Assembly: GCA_034437275.1 (NCBI GenBank)
Contig: DAOTUD010000043.1
Coordinates: 1 to 11,691 of the forward strand
Direction of reading: 5' to 3'
Origin: TC-15 sp034437275
GTDB lineage: Bacteria > Chloroflexota > Anaerolineae > Aggregatilineales > Aggregatilineaceae
DNA length: 11,691 nucleotides
Shown here: piece by piece, positions 1 to 7,315 of the stretch
How the letters are laid out: each line of letters begins with the position of its first letter
Numbering within the stretch: the stretch's first letter is position 1
The notes under the pieces: generated by a model
What the model saw: only the letters and a program-made list of their open reading frames with translations
Told to the model about the DNA's origin: nothing
Database searches by the model: none
Position numbers and translations under genes: made by a program

Positions 1-3000
1 CCGGTGACCATCAGGCTGGAGCAGTCGATCCGCTCGGGGTTGTTCCGCTGGCAGCTCAACAGTGGCTGGCAGACGATCGATTCGCTCAGATCTTCGCCGG
101 GCACGCTGAGCGTGAGTTCTACGCCGTTGGAGGTGGCGGTGATGGTCACTTCCTCGCCCTGTGTAAGCTGGAAGTTCCCGCTGTCCACCATGTTACCATC
201 CGCGTCCGTGATGCGGTACTCGGCGGGGTTGAGCATATCGCCGCCGGAGTTGCCGATCGTGAACTGGGCCACGCCGTCAGCCAGGCAGGTGCTGCTCGTA
301 TAGATCGTGGGCAACTCCGAGGAGCCAATCGATTTCACCGTGATCGTCTTGGTGACCGATCCCTGGAATTCGTCGCCGGCGTAGGACATGGTGACGTTGT
401 AGTCGCCATCCGCGTTGTAGATGATGCACGGGTTCTGATCGGTGCTGGTCTGGCCGTTGCCGAAGTCCCAGCCTGTCACCGACAAACCCTCATCCAGGAG
501 GCTGGTGAAGCACACTTCGCGCCCTGGCTTGAGTTCGATGGTGAACGAGGAGCGTCCTTCCGCAACCGAGTAGGCGTGCACCGTGTTCGAGGCGCTGGCC
601 GTCAACCCGGCTTGGCTGGTCACTTCGAGCGTGACGAGGTAGGAGCCGACGTCGGTGTAGGTGTGGCAGACGACGTCGCCGGTCGTGTTCACGACAGGCT
701 GGCTGCCGTCGCCAAAGTTCCAGACCCACTGCACGATCTGGCTGGCCTGGCTGACACTGCGGTCGGTGAAGCAGATCTCCACCGGTGCGATGTCGCCCCA
801 GGGCTGCGGCGTAAAGGCCGCGCGGATGTCGGTGCCGCTGCTCACGGCCACCGTGACAGAAGCTTGCATCGACCCCAACGGACCGCGTCCTGTGACGATA
901 ACCTCATAGGTGCCCGCCTGGGTGAAGGTATAGGTCGCGACTTTGGTGTACGCATGGCTGCCGTCGGGGAAGGTCCATTCGAACTTGTCCTCGTACAGCC
1001 CGGAACTGGTCGCCGTGAAGGTGACGCTCAGCGGCGCGACGCCGGCTTCTGGCTCGGCATCCGCGCTCAGCGATTGAGCTTCGCGGACGTACACATCGCG
1101 TGTGGCGTAGTATTCCTGGCCATCTGCGCCCGTGACATACATCCGGACGTGATAGCGGCCTACGTCGTAGTTGAAGGTGTGGCAGAAGTCGTCGCCGGAG
1201 GTGCTGATGATCTCGCCGTTCTGCAAGATCTCCCAGCGCCAGGCTACGGGCGACCCTTCGCTGCGGTCACTGAAGCAGACCTGGCCGCCAACCGCGACGT
1301 TACGTGGGGTGCGGCTGAAGTTCGGCCACACAGCCTGTGCGCTGCGCACACGGATCGTCTTTTCCACCGTGCACTCCGCGCCGTCATCGGCCACGACGTT
1401 GAAGGTCAGCGTGTAGGTTCCGGCAACATCATAGAAGATATCGACGACATCTTCTTCGCCCTTCAGGGTCCCCTCCAGGTACCAGCTGTAGGTCAGGGTG
1501 CGATCCATGACGTTGGAGACATTGCCCCAGTAGCGGGCCGACTGGCCTTCCAACAGCGAAGTGTAGCCGGAGAAGTTGCAGTCGAGCTGGAGGGCGTCGT
1601 CGCCTTCCTCGATGGTGATCAGCACTTCCGCCGCTTCTGACGAGCCGCCCGGTCCGGTAACCGTCAGCTTGACGCTGTAGGTGCCGGCGGCCTGGTAGAC
1701 ATAGGTCGGATTGCGGTCGGTGCTGGTGTCGCCGTTGCCAAAGTCCCACAGCCATGCGGAGATCACGCCTTCGCTTTCATCATAGAAGCGAATCAGGCTG
1801 CCGGTGGTGGCGGAGGTCTTGTTGACACTGAACTTGGCGACCGGCGCTTCATCCCCCTGGAAGATCGGGATCAGCTTGCTGGCGGTCGAGGTTTCGCCGC
1901 CCATGCCCGTGATCTTGAGGGTGACGCCGTACTGGCCAAGCGCGGTGTAGGTGTGGCATGGCGACTGGTCGGTGCTGCTGTTGCCATCGCCAAAGGTCCA
2001 TTCCCAGCTCGCGATATTGCCGATGCTGGTGTCGGTGAAGCACACTTCTTGCTGCCCAGCGGCGAACGTGCCGACGTACTCGTATTCAAAGTTCGCGTCG
2101 ACAACGCCACCGGGCACGAGCACCACGACTTGCTTGGTGGCCTGTGCACCGCCGCCAGGGCCTTCGATCGTCAGCGTGATGTTGTACGTGACGGCCTGGT
2201 TGCTGGTGTTCTCGTAAGTGTGCGTATGCGGCCCCTGGCCGGTGACGACAGCCGAGCCGTCGCCGAAGTTCCACGTCCAGGACGTCGCGCCGGAGGACGC
2301 ATCGGTGACCGTGACGGTCAGCGGCGATTCGCCCGACTGCGGCGTGACGGTGAAGTCCGCCACCGGGGCCTCCGGCTGCTCGATGACTTCGATGGCGCCG
2401 GTAGCCGTTGAGGTTTGGCCGTTGGTATCGGTCACGGTCAACGTGACGTCGTATACGCCAACGGACTGATAGGTGTGGGACGGGTTCTGGTCGGTGCTGG
2501 TGTTGCCATCACCGAACGTCCAGCTCCAGGAGACGATGTCGCCCTGGCTTTCGTCGGAGAAGCTCACCGGCAACGGCACCGGGCCGCTGGCGGGGCTGGC
2601 CGAGAACTGCGCGACCAGCAGAACCTGCGTTTCGCCTTCGGTGATCTCGACGCTGCCGTCTGCTTGCAGCGTGAGGTCGCCGGCGGCGTTGGTGCAGGTC
2701 AGCGTGATCGTGTAGGTGCCGACTTCGTCATAGACGCGGCTGGGGTTCACTTCTGTGGTGGTGTCGCCACCGCCGAAGTCCCACAGGTAGCTGGCCGCGT
2801 TGGTGCTGGTGTTGATGAAGTTCACGGTGTAGGGCAGGGTGTCGCCGATCAGTTCGGTTTCGAAGCCGCAGGTCATTTCGTCGACCGGCTGCGGCTCGGT
2901 GATTTCAACCTGGCCGGTGGCCTCGTGCGTTTCACCAGTGTCCAGCGTGACCGTCAACGTAACGTTATACGTGCCGGTCGCCGCGTAGGTGTGGGTTGGG

Positions 3001-4310
3001 TTCTGATCGGTGCTGGTGTTGCCGTCGCCAAAGTCCCAGCTCCAGCCGGTGATTTGGGCGTCGCCTTCTATCACGGCGCTGGTATCGGTGAAGCTCACCG
3101 TGAAGCCGTCGATCTGCGCCTCATACGAGACTTGAACCGTCACGACGGAGGCGGGTTGTACGACCGCGCAGCCATTCGCGTCGACCGTCACGCCCTCGGG
3201 TGTATCAGGGCACTGGTCGTCGGCATCGGGCACGCCGTCGCCATCGGCATCCGCCGGTTCGGGCGGGATTTCACAGCCAACCTCGTCGACCGTCACGCCC
3301 TGTGGTGTATCGGGGCACTGGTCGTCGGCATCGGGGACGCCGTCGCCGTCCGCGTCAGGCGGTGTAACGGTGTCCACGTCAGGCAGTGCGATTTCGCAGC
3401 CGTTCGCGTCGACCGTCGCGCCCTGTGGTGTATCGGGGCACTGGTCGTCGGCATCGGGGACGCCGTCACCGTCCGCGTCAGGCGGCGGAAGCGGGCAGCC
3501 GTTGTTGTCGACGGGCCCGGCCTCGTTGGGGCATTCGTCGGCATCGTCAGGGATGCCGTCGCCGTCAGCGTCCGGCGGGGGCGGGCAGCCGTTGTATTCA
3601 GCGGTGCCGGCCTCGTTGGGGCACTCGTCATCTGCGTCGGCAATGCCGTCGCCATCGGAGTCCGCCGGGCAGCCGTTGTTGGCCGCCGGGCCGGGCGCGC
3701 CAGGGCATTCGTCGGCATCGTCGGGAATGCCGTCGCCGTCAGCGTCCGGCGGGGGCGGGCAGCCGTTGTATTCAGCGGTGCCGGCCTCATTCGGGCACTC
3801 GTCGACGTCATCGGTGATGCCGTCGCCGTCACTGTCCGGCGGCGGGCAGCCATTGTAAGCTGCTGGGCCAGCCTCATTCGGGCACTCGTCGACATCGTCG
3901 GTAAAGCCGTCGCCGTCGGAGTCCACCGGGCAGCCATTGTTACTGGCTGGGCCGGGAACGCCGGGACAGTCGTCGGCGCTGTCTTTGATGCCGTCGCCAT
4001 CCCCGTCCGGGCAGCCGTTAATCGGGCCGGCTACGTCGGGGCATTCGTCGGCATCATCGGGAACGCCGTCGCCGTCGCTGTCAGGCGGCGGGCAGCCATT
4101 GTAAGCTGCTGGGCCTGCCTGATCAGGACAGTCGTCGGCATCATCTGGCACGCCATCGCCGTCGGCATCGGCGACAGGGGTTTCGTCCTCGTCGCCGGCA
4201 GTACCGTACAGGCCGATGTCGTCGCCAAAGATCAGCACGCCAACCACCAGAATGGCAAATACAAAGCCAGCGATGATTAGCGTTTGGCGATCTAATCGTT
4301 TGCCTTGCAT
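1..4310 (-). CDS. Giant membrane-anchored surface protein with TSP3 and PKD repeats (partial, 3' end beyond window)
   Basis: One open frame starts at ATG 4310 and continues without a stop to the left edge (at least 1436 residues). An AAGGAGA ribosome site lies at 4321-4327. Residues 1-10 are basic, and about 11-28 form one hydrophobic membrane segment (LIIAGFVFAILVVGVLIF), probably an uncleaved anchor. Residues ~44-387 are eleven Asp-rich repeats of the form DxDGDGxxDxxDxCP...GCP, the thrombospondin type 3 calcium-binding pattern. Residues ~390-1327 are about eleven PKD domains with core motifs such as WSWDFGDGNTSTDQNP. The remainder (~1328-1436) is a different beta-like domain (TCLADGVAQFTIGNSGGDM). 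By family knowledge, TSP3 repeats bind calcium and PKD domains are Ig-like spacers, so this is inferred to be an extracellular stalk for adhesion or envelope structure. No catalytic domain is visible in this part. It is separated from asd by 299 bases with its own likely promoter. Confidence 0.9.
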   Translation of the reverse strand, partial: MQGKRLDRQTLIIAGFVFAILVVGVLIFGDDIGLYGTAGDEDETPVADADGDGVPDDADDCPDQAGPAAYNGCPPPDSDGDGVPDDADECPDVAGPINGCPDGDGDGIKDSADDCPGVPGPASNNGCPVDSDGDGFTDDVDECPNEAGPAAYNGCPPPDSDGDGITDDVDECPNEAGTAEYNGCPPPPDADGDGIPDDADECPGAPGPAANNGCPADSDGDGIADADDECPNEAGTAEYNGCPPPPDADGDGIPDDADECPNEAGPVDNNGCPLPPPDADGDGVPDADDQCPDTPQGATVDANGCEIALPDVDTVTPPDADGDGVPDADDQCPDTPQGVTVDEVGCEIPPEPADADGDGVPDADDQCPDTPEGVTVDANGCAVVQPASVVTVQVSYEAQIDGFTVSFTDTSAVIEGDAQITGWSWDFGDGNTSTDQNPTHTYAATGTYNVTLTVTLDTGETHEATGQVEITEPQPVDEMTCGFETELIGDTLPYTVNFINTSTNAASYLWDFGGGDTTTEVNPSRVYDEVGTYTITLTCTNAAGDLTLQADGSVEITEGETQVLLVAQFSASPASGPVPLPVSFSDESQGDIVSWSWTFGDGNTSTDQNPSHTYQSVGVYDVTLTVTDTNGQTSTATGAIEVIEQPEAPVADFTVTPQSGESPLTVTVTDASSGATSWTWNFGDGSAVVTGQGPHTHTYENTSNQAVTYNITLTIEGPGGGAQATKQVVVLVPGGVVDANFEYEYVGTFAAGQQEVCFTDTSIGNIASWEWTFGDGNSSTDQSPCHTYTALGQYGVTLKITGMGGETSTASKLIPIFQGDEAPVAKFSVNKTSATTGSLIRFYDESEGVISAWLWDFGNGDTSTDRNPTYVYQAAGTYSVKLTVTGPGGSSEAAEVLITIEEGDDALQLDCNFSGYTSLLEGQSARYWGNVSNVMDRTLTYSWYLEGTLKGEEDVVDIFYDVAGTYTLTFNVVADDGAECTVEKTIRVRSAQAVWPNFSRTPRNVAVGGQVCFSDRSEGSPVAWRWEILQNGEIISTSGDDFCHTFNYDVGRYHVRMYVTGADGQEYYATRDVYVREAQSLSADAEPEAGVAPLSVTFTATSSGLYEDKFEWTFPDGSHAYTKVATYTFTQAGTYEVIVTGRGPLGSMQASVTVAVSSGTDIRAAFTPQPWGDIAPVEICFTDRSVSQASQIVQWVWNFGDGSQPVVNTTGDVVCHTYTDVGSYLVTLEVTSQAGLTASASNTVHAYSVAEGRSSFTIELKPGREVCFTSLLDEGLSVTGWDFGNGQTSTDQNPCIIYNADGDYNVTMSYAGDEFQGSVTKTITVKSIGSSELPTIYTSSTCLADGVAQFTIGNSGGDMLNPAEYRITDADGNMVDSGNFQLTQGEEVTITATSNGVELTLSVPGEDLSESIVCQPLLSCQRNNPERIDCSSLMVT
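3150..4181 (-). repeat. Eleven tandem TSP3 repeats inside the surface protein gene
   Basis: The DNA encodes eleven repeats of 25-41 residues. Each begins with a calcium-type loop such as DADGDGVPDDADDCP and ends with a second cysteine in NGCP or a variant. The first eight have Pro-rich joins and an EAGPAAYNGCP-like second half. The last three have a QCPDTPQGVTVDANGC half, a related but distinct subtype common in bacterial OmpA-type proteins. Some repeats are nearly identical at the DNA level: the stretch near 3551-3608 recurs 174 bases later, and the one near 3286-3363 recurs 123 bases later. This points to recent internal duplication. Confidence 0.85.
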
Positions 4311-4320
4311 AGAATTTGCT

Positions 4321-4327
4321 TCTCCTT
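4321..4327 (-). promoter_or_regulatory. Ribosome binding site fixing the start of the TSP3/PKD protein
   Basis: On the minus strand the sequence reads AAGGAGA, then ten bases, then ATG at 4310. It marks this ATG as the start and keeps the basic residues and membrane segment. A similar string (GACAAAGGAGAAACGCAAA) lies about 75 bases upstream on the same strand but has no start codon at a usable distance. Confidence 0.6.
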
Positions 4328-4469
4328 GTCAAAAGTTAGAAGAACTATGATATGAGGGAACACGAACGATATGTATTGTGTGATTTTTGCGTTTCTCCTT
4401 TGTCTCTAAAGAAACGATAGCTGCATATTATGTCGGTGAAAGTGGCGGTAATGTGTCGCAGCCAGCCTG

Positions 4470-4515
4470 AAAAAAATCACTAAATGGCCTAGCATCGACT
4501 ATTCCGAGATTTAGT
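4470..4515 (-). terminator. Weak candidate intrinsic terminator after asd
   Basis: On the minus strand ACTAAAT (4515-4509) can pair with ATTTAGT (4485-4479) across a 23-base loop, followed two bases later by seven T (4476-4470). The stem is short and AT-rich and the loop is large, so this is a weak terminator at best. The 5' arm overlaps the -10 box of the putative downstream promoter, so the hairpin could form only in read-through transcripts from lysC-asd. Confidence 0.25.
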
Positions 4516-4541
4516 ATAGGCTGAAGTGCAATACATTCCAA
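4513..4541 (-). promoter_or_regulatory. Likely sigma-70-type promoter for the surface protein gene
   Basis: The minus strand reads TTGGAA (4541-4536), a 17-base spacer, then TATACT (4518-4513). That is 4 of 6 and 5 of 6 matches to the bacterial housekeeping consensus at ideal spacing. Transcription would start near 4505 and leave an untranslated leader of roughly 190 bases. The rest of the gap 4311-4609 is more AT-rich than the genes, and I see no convincing gene in it. Confidence 0.5.
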
Positions 4542-4609
4542 GTCAGCACAATAGGGTATTCCTGGCGGGCCGACTAAGGGAAGGTTTGGTTTGGCTGCGA
4601 TACGGAGTT

Positions 4610-5710
4610 TTACGTTGGCAGCAGCCCTTGTGCTGCCAACAGTTCCGCATTCAGGATCGAACAGCCTGCCGCCCCGCGCAGCGTGTTGTGGGCCAGGGTG
4701 ACGAACTGCCACCCATCCAGGGCCGGGCAGGGGCGCAGCCGCCCGATGACGGTCGCCATGCCGTACCCGGCGTGGCGATCCCGGCGCGGTTGGGGGCGGT
4801 CTGGCTCGTCGCGCACCACCAGCGGCGGCGCAGGCGCGCTCGGCAGCGACGGGACCGGGGCCGGGCCGCAAAACGTCGCCCACGCTTCGAGCAGGTCCTC
4901 CCGCGTGACCGGCTGCGCGAACCGCACCGCGACGCTGACCAGGTGCCCGTCGCGCACCGGCACGCGCGTGCAAGTCGCGCTGAGCGTGCAGTCCAGCGGC
5001 GCGATGTGGTCCCCGGCCAGGGTGCCCAGCATCTTACGCGGTTCGCGTTCGAGCTTGGGTTCTTCGCCGTCAATGAAGGGGAGCACGTTATCAATGATGT
5101 CCATCGCGGGCACGCCCGGATAGCCGGCCCCGCTGATGGCCTGCATACTGACGATCTGCGCCGCCCGAATGCCAAAGGGCCGCAGGGGGGCCAGCGCCAT
5201 CGCGACTGGCGCGCTGGTGCAGTTGGAGTTCGTCACCAGCCCGCCCGTCCAGCCGAACGTCTCGCGCTGCACGGTGACCAGCGCGGCATGGCCGGCGTTG
5301 ATCTCCGGCAGCAGGATCGGCACTTCCGGCTGCATCCGGTAGGCGCTCGCATTGGAGCAGACCATGTGCCCCGCTGCGGCGAGCCGCCATTCGATGCTTT
5401 CGGCGATGGTGCTGGGCAGCGCCGAAAACACCAGCGGCGACTGGAGATCGGCGTCCAGCGGCAGCACCTCCTGGCGCGCGATGCCGTCCGGCGGATCGTC
5501 GTCCAGTACCCACTGGGCCGCGTCCTGGTAGGATTGGCCCGCGCTGCGTTCGCTGGCGACCAGTTCGGCCACGCGAAACCAGGGATGAGCTTCCAGCAGG
5601 TGGGCGAACCGCTGCCCGACGGCTCCGGTTGCGCCCAGAATGGCGACATCCGTCACGTCGATGGGCTGGTTGGGACCCGTCGCGGGCGTGAAATCAGTTG
5701 GTTGGTGCAT
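4610..5710 (-). CDS. asd: Aspartate-semialdehyde dehydrogenase (archaeal/fungal-type family)
   Basis: NADPH-dependent enzyme (EC 1.2.1.11) reducing aspartyl phosphate to aspartate semialdehyde, the second step of the aspartate pathway to lysine/diaminopimelate, threonine and methionine; cytoplasmic. The 366-residue product has the nucleotide-binding loop GATGAVG (residues 26-32), the catalytic cysteine in SNCTSAP (Cys164), the conserved ISGAGYPG, the RVPVRDGH segment with the likely catalytic histidine (His256), and the C-terminal HNTLRGAAG signature. The DEPDRPQPR and HNTLRGAAG signatures and the length fit the family found in archaea, fungi and some bacteria rather than the E. coli Asd type. 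The start overlaps the end of lysC by 17 bases and its GAGGAG ribosome site lies inside lysC, so translation is probably coupled. That site is only about three bases from the ATG, which is unusually close. A start a few codons downstream cannot be excluded, because the first ~20 residues are not conserved family sequence. Confidence 0.95.
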   Translation of the reverse strand: MHQPTDFTPATGPNQPIDVTDVAILGATGAVGQRFAHLLEAHPWFRVAELVASERSAGQSYQDAAQWVLDDDPPDGIARQEVLPLDADLQSPLVFSALPSTIAESIEWRLAAAGHMVCSNASAYRMQPEVPILLPEINAGHAALVTVQRETFGWTGGLVTNSNCTSAPVAMALAPLRPFGIRAAQIVSMQAISGAGYPGVPAMDIIDNVLPFIDGEEPKLEREPRKMLGTLAGDHIAPLDCTLSATCTRVPVRDGHLVSVAVRFAQPVTREDLLEAWATFCGPAPVPSLPSAPAPPLVVRDEPDRPQPRRDRHAGYGMATVIGRLRPCPALDGWQFVTLAHNTLRGAAGCSILNAELLAAQGLLPT

Positions 5711-7130
5711 ATGCTCCTCGCTTTCCGTTGACCACGATCAGTTTGTGGATTTCCTGTAACGCTTTTTCGGTCAGGCTGGCATCCATCACCATCGACAGGC
5801 AGTATTCGCTCGATCCCTGCGCCATGACCTGAATGTTGACGCCCGAATTCCCCAGCGCATGGAACACCGCCGCCGCGACGCCCGGCTCGGTGCGCATCCC
5901 GGCCCCGACGACAGTCGCAATGTTGATGTTTTTGTCGGCCCACACCGCTTCGATGTCGTGCCGCCCGAATTCATGCGCCAGTTCGTCCTGGATGGCGGCT
6001 ACAACAGCCTCGCTTTTGTGCTCCGGCACGACGAAGCACAGGCTTTGCTGGCTGGAGGACTGCGAGATCAACAGCACGCTGGCGTTCTGGCGGGCGACGG
6101 CCAGAAACGTCCGTGCCGCGATCCCCGGCACGCCGGCCATGCCGCGCCCGGTGACCGTGACCAGGCTCACGTCGCGGATCGCGGTGACGGCTTTCACGGT
6201 GCCGGGGGTGGTGTGGTCCTGCTCGGTGATGACGGTGCCGGGCAGCGCGGGATCGAAGGTGTTCTTCACCCAGATCGGGATGCCGCGTTCGATGGCGGGC
6301 TGCACGGTTTTGGGATGAATCACCTTTGCGCCGAAATAGGCCATTTCGCCCACCTCATTATATGACAGGGACGGGATCACGCGCGCCTCGGGGACGATGC
6401 GCGGGTCCGCCGACATCACGCCGTCGACGTCGGTCCAAATCCACACCTCGTCACTGCCCACGTAGGCCCCCAGCAGGGTCGCGGTGTAGTCGCTGCCGCT
6501 GCGCCCCAGCGTGGTGACCACGCCGTCCCGCGTCGCGCCCAGGAAGCCGGTCACCACCGGCACGAAGCCCTGCTGCAGCAACGGCAGCAGGTTCCGCTGC
6601 GCGCTGGCTTCGGTGTCGGTGAAGAACACCCCGGCGTTCTGGAACTGGTCGTCGGTGATGATCAGGTGGCTGGCGTTTACCGCCTGGCTGGGGACCGCGT
6701 ACTGGCGCAGCAGCGCGGCGACAATCGGCACGCACATGCGCTCACCCAGCGAGCTGACCTTGTCCAGCGCTTTGGGCGATGCTTCGCGCAGGACGTGGAT
6801 GCTGTAGCACAGCGTCTCGAACTCGTCGATCAGCGCGCCGACCTCGTCATGCAGCGCGATGCGCTCGACGTCGGACGTCACGAGGTCTTTGATCGCGGTG
6901 TCGTGGATGGTGTGCAGGTTGTGGGCCAGCGCCCGGAAGCGTGTCGCGTCGCCGCCGGCGGCTGTCCGCGCGCCCTCGAACAGGATATCCGTCACCCCAC
7001 TCATCGCCGAGCACACCACCAGCAGGCGATGCCCGGCCTCGTGATGGTCCTGCACAATGGCCGCGACCTGCCGGATCGCCTCCGCGCTGCCGACCGAGGT
7101 TCCGCCGAATTTCATGGTTAGGGTTGCCAT
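5694..7130 (-). CDS. lysC: Aspartokinase, monofunctional, with two ACT domains
   Basis: Phosphorylates aspartate with ATP (EC 2.7.2.4), the committed step of lysine, threonine and methionine synthesis; cytoplasmic. The 478-residue product opens with MATLTMKFGGTSVG, the amino-acid-kinase signature. It carries TTLGRSGSDYTA (about 204-215), WTDVDGVMSADPRI (about 229-242) and EVGEMAYFGAKVIHPK (about 257-273), all typical of aspartokinases. Two C-terminal ACT domains follow (about 320-395 and 400-465). Their VTGRGMAGVPGIAARTF and SQSSSQQS motifs resemble the lysine- or threonine-inhibited class. Which amino acid inhibits it cannot be read from the sequence. ATG 7130 is chosen because AAGGAG lies six bases upstream and KFGGTSVG follows at once; the frame is open upstream to 7280, but that part encodes leader RNA. 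It overlaps asd by 17 bases as a two-gene operon, and its leader carries a terminator and competing helices. Confidence 0.96.
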   Translation of the reverse strand: MATLTMKFGGTSVGSAEAIRQVAAIVQDHHEAGHRLLVVCSAMSGVTDILFEGARTAAGGDATRFRALAHNLHTIHDTAIKDLVTSDVERIALHDEVGALIDEFETLCYSIHVLREASPKALDKVSSLGERMCVPIVAALLRQYAVPSQAVNASHLIITDDQFQNAGVFFTDTEASAQRNLLPLLQQGFVPVVTGFLGATRDGVVTTLGRSGSDYTATLLGAYVGSDEVWIWTDVDGVMSADPRIVPEARVIPSLSYNEVGEMAYFGAKVIHPKTVQPAIERGIPIWVKNTFDPALPGTVITEQDHTTPGTVKAVTAIRDVSLVTVTGRGMAGVPGIAARTFLAVARQNASVLLISQSSSQQSLCFVVPEHKSEAVVAAIQDELAHEFGRHDIEAVWADKNINIATVVGAGMRTEPGVAAAVFHALGNSGVNIQVMAQGSSEYCLSMVMDASLTEKALQEIHKLIVVNGKRGAYAPTN

Positions 7131-7168
7131 CCGCTGCTCCTTATATGATCGTGCCGGCCAGACCAAAC

Positions 7169-7200
7169 AAAAAAGCGCGGAGCCGGTGTGCTCCACGCTT
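7169..7200 (-). terminator. Intrinsic terminator in the lysC leader (attenuator)
   Basis: On the minus strand AGCGTGGAGC (7199-7190) pairs along its full ten bases with GCTCCGCGCT (7183-7174), with one G-U pair and a six-base loop. An extra A-T pair can form at the base, and a run of six T follows (7174-7169). The hairpin ends about 40 bases before the lysC start codon, downstream of the only good promoter seen. It can therefore only act as a leader terminator that must be overcome for lysC-asd to be expressed. Confidence 0.75.
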
Positions 7201-7262
7201 GGAAAGTCTTGGGGATGTGAGTGTTCGCCTAGTGGTGTCCCCTCCGCGCTGGTGAAGCAACC
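7174..7262 (-). promoter_or_regulatory. Competing helices upstream of the lysC leader terminator
   Basis: Segment TGCTTCAC (7259-7252) can pair over eight bases, one of them a G-U, with GTGGAGCA (7196-7189), which is most of the 5' arm of the terminator. Segment AGCGCGGAG (7250-7242) matches the 3' arm CTCCGCGCT (7182-7174) perfectly over nine bases. Either pairing would compete with the terminator hairpin. The first segment is itself complementary to earlier leader RNA: TGCCG (7266-7262) beside it pairs with CGGCA (7292-7288), and GGTTGCTTC (7262-7254) pairs with GGAGCAACC (7326-7318). This is the four-segment logic of transcription attenuation; no folding calculation was done. Confidence 0.45.
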
Positions 7263-7315
7263 GGCAGTATGGGCCCGCATATCATCATGCCGAGGGAAAA
7301 CACGTGCTTAGCCAA
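7229..7315 (-). CDS. Possible leader peptide of the lysC-asd operon
   Basis: A 28-codon frame starts at TTG 7315, seven bases after a strong GGAGGAG ribosome site (7329-7323), and stops at TAG 7229, about 30 bases before the terminator hairpin. It begins MAKHVFSLGMMI and contains Met-Met-Ile at codons 10-12, another Ile at codon 16, and ends RRGHH. Both Ile codons are ATA, which is unusual in GC-rich DNA. Methionine and isoleucine both derive from the aspartate pathway, so these could be control codons, but the run is short and has no Thr or Lys block (one Lys, at codon 3). A ribosome paused at Met-Met-Ile would cover CGGCA (7292-7288) and free segment 7259-7252. A ribosome at the stop codon would cover much of 7250-7242. 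The peptide has no recognisable function of its own. Confidence 0.4.
   Translation of the reverse strand: MAKHVFSLGMMICGPILPVASPARRGHH

Noticed and set aside
576..1640. 354-codon plus-strand frame
   Set aside because: Antisense of PKD domains, no recognisable domain; caused by GC-rich codon bias.
3150..4181. CRISPR-like spaced repeats
   Set aside because: The periodic GCCGTCGCCGTC-type strings are coding for DGDGD in TSP3 repeats, with variable repeats and in-frame spacing, unlike a CRISPR array.
2415..4280. 621-codon plus-strand frame rich in Val, Gly and Ala repeats
   Set aside because: It is the antisense reading of the TSP3/PKD gene. The repeats mirror the Asp-rich repeats on the other strand, and the minus-strand reading gives clear domains.
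4428..4973. 181-codon minus-strand frame that extends beyond the asd stop into the gap
   Set aside because: Most of it is an out-of-frame shadow of asd, and its tail (KLRIAAKPNLPLVG...) lies over the promoter and weak terminator, with no known domain or start site of its own.
7131..7280. N-terminal extension of aspartokinase from ATG 7280 (50 extra in-frame codons)
   Set aside because: This part has no aspartokinase similarity, overlaps the terminator and competing helices, and a strong AAGGAG site sits six bases before ATG 7130, where the family sequence begins.
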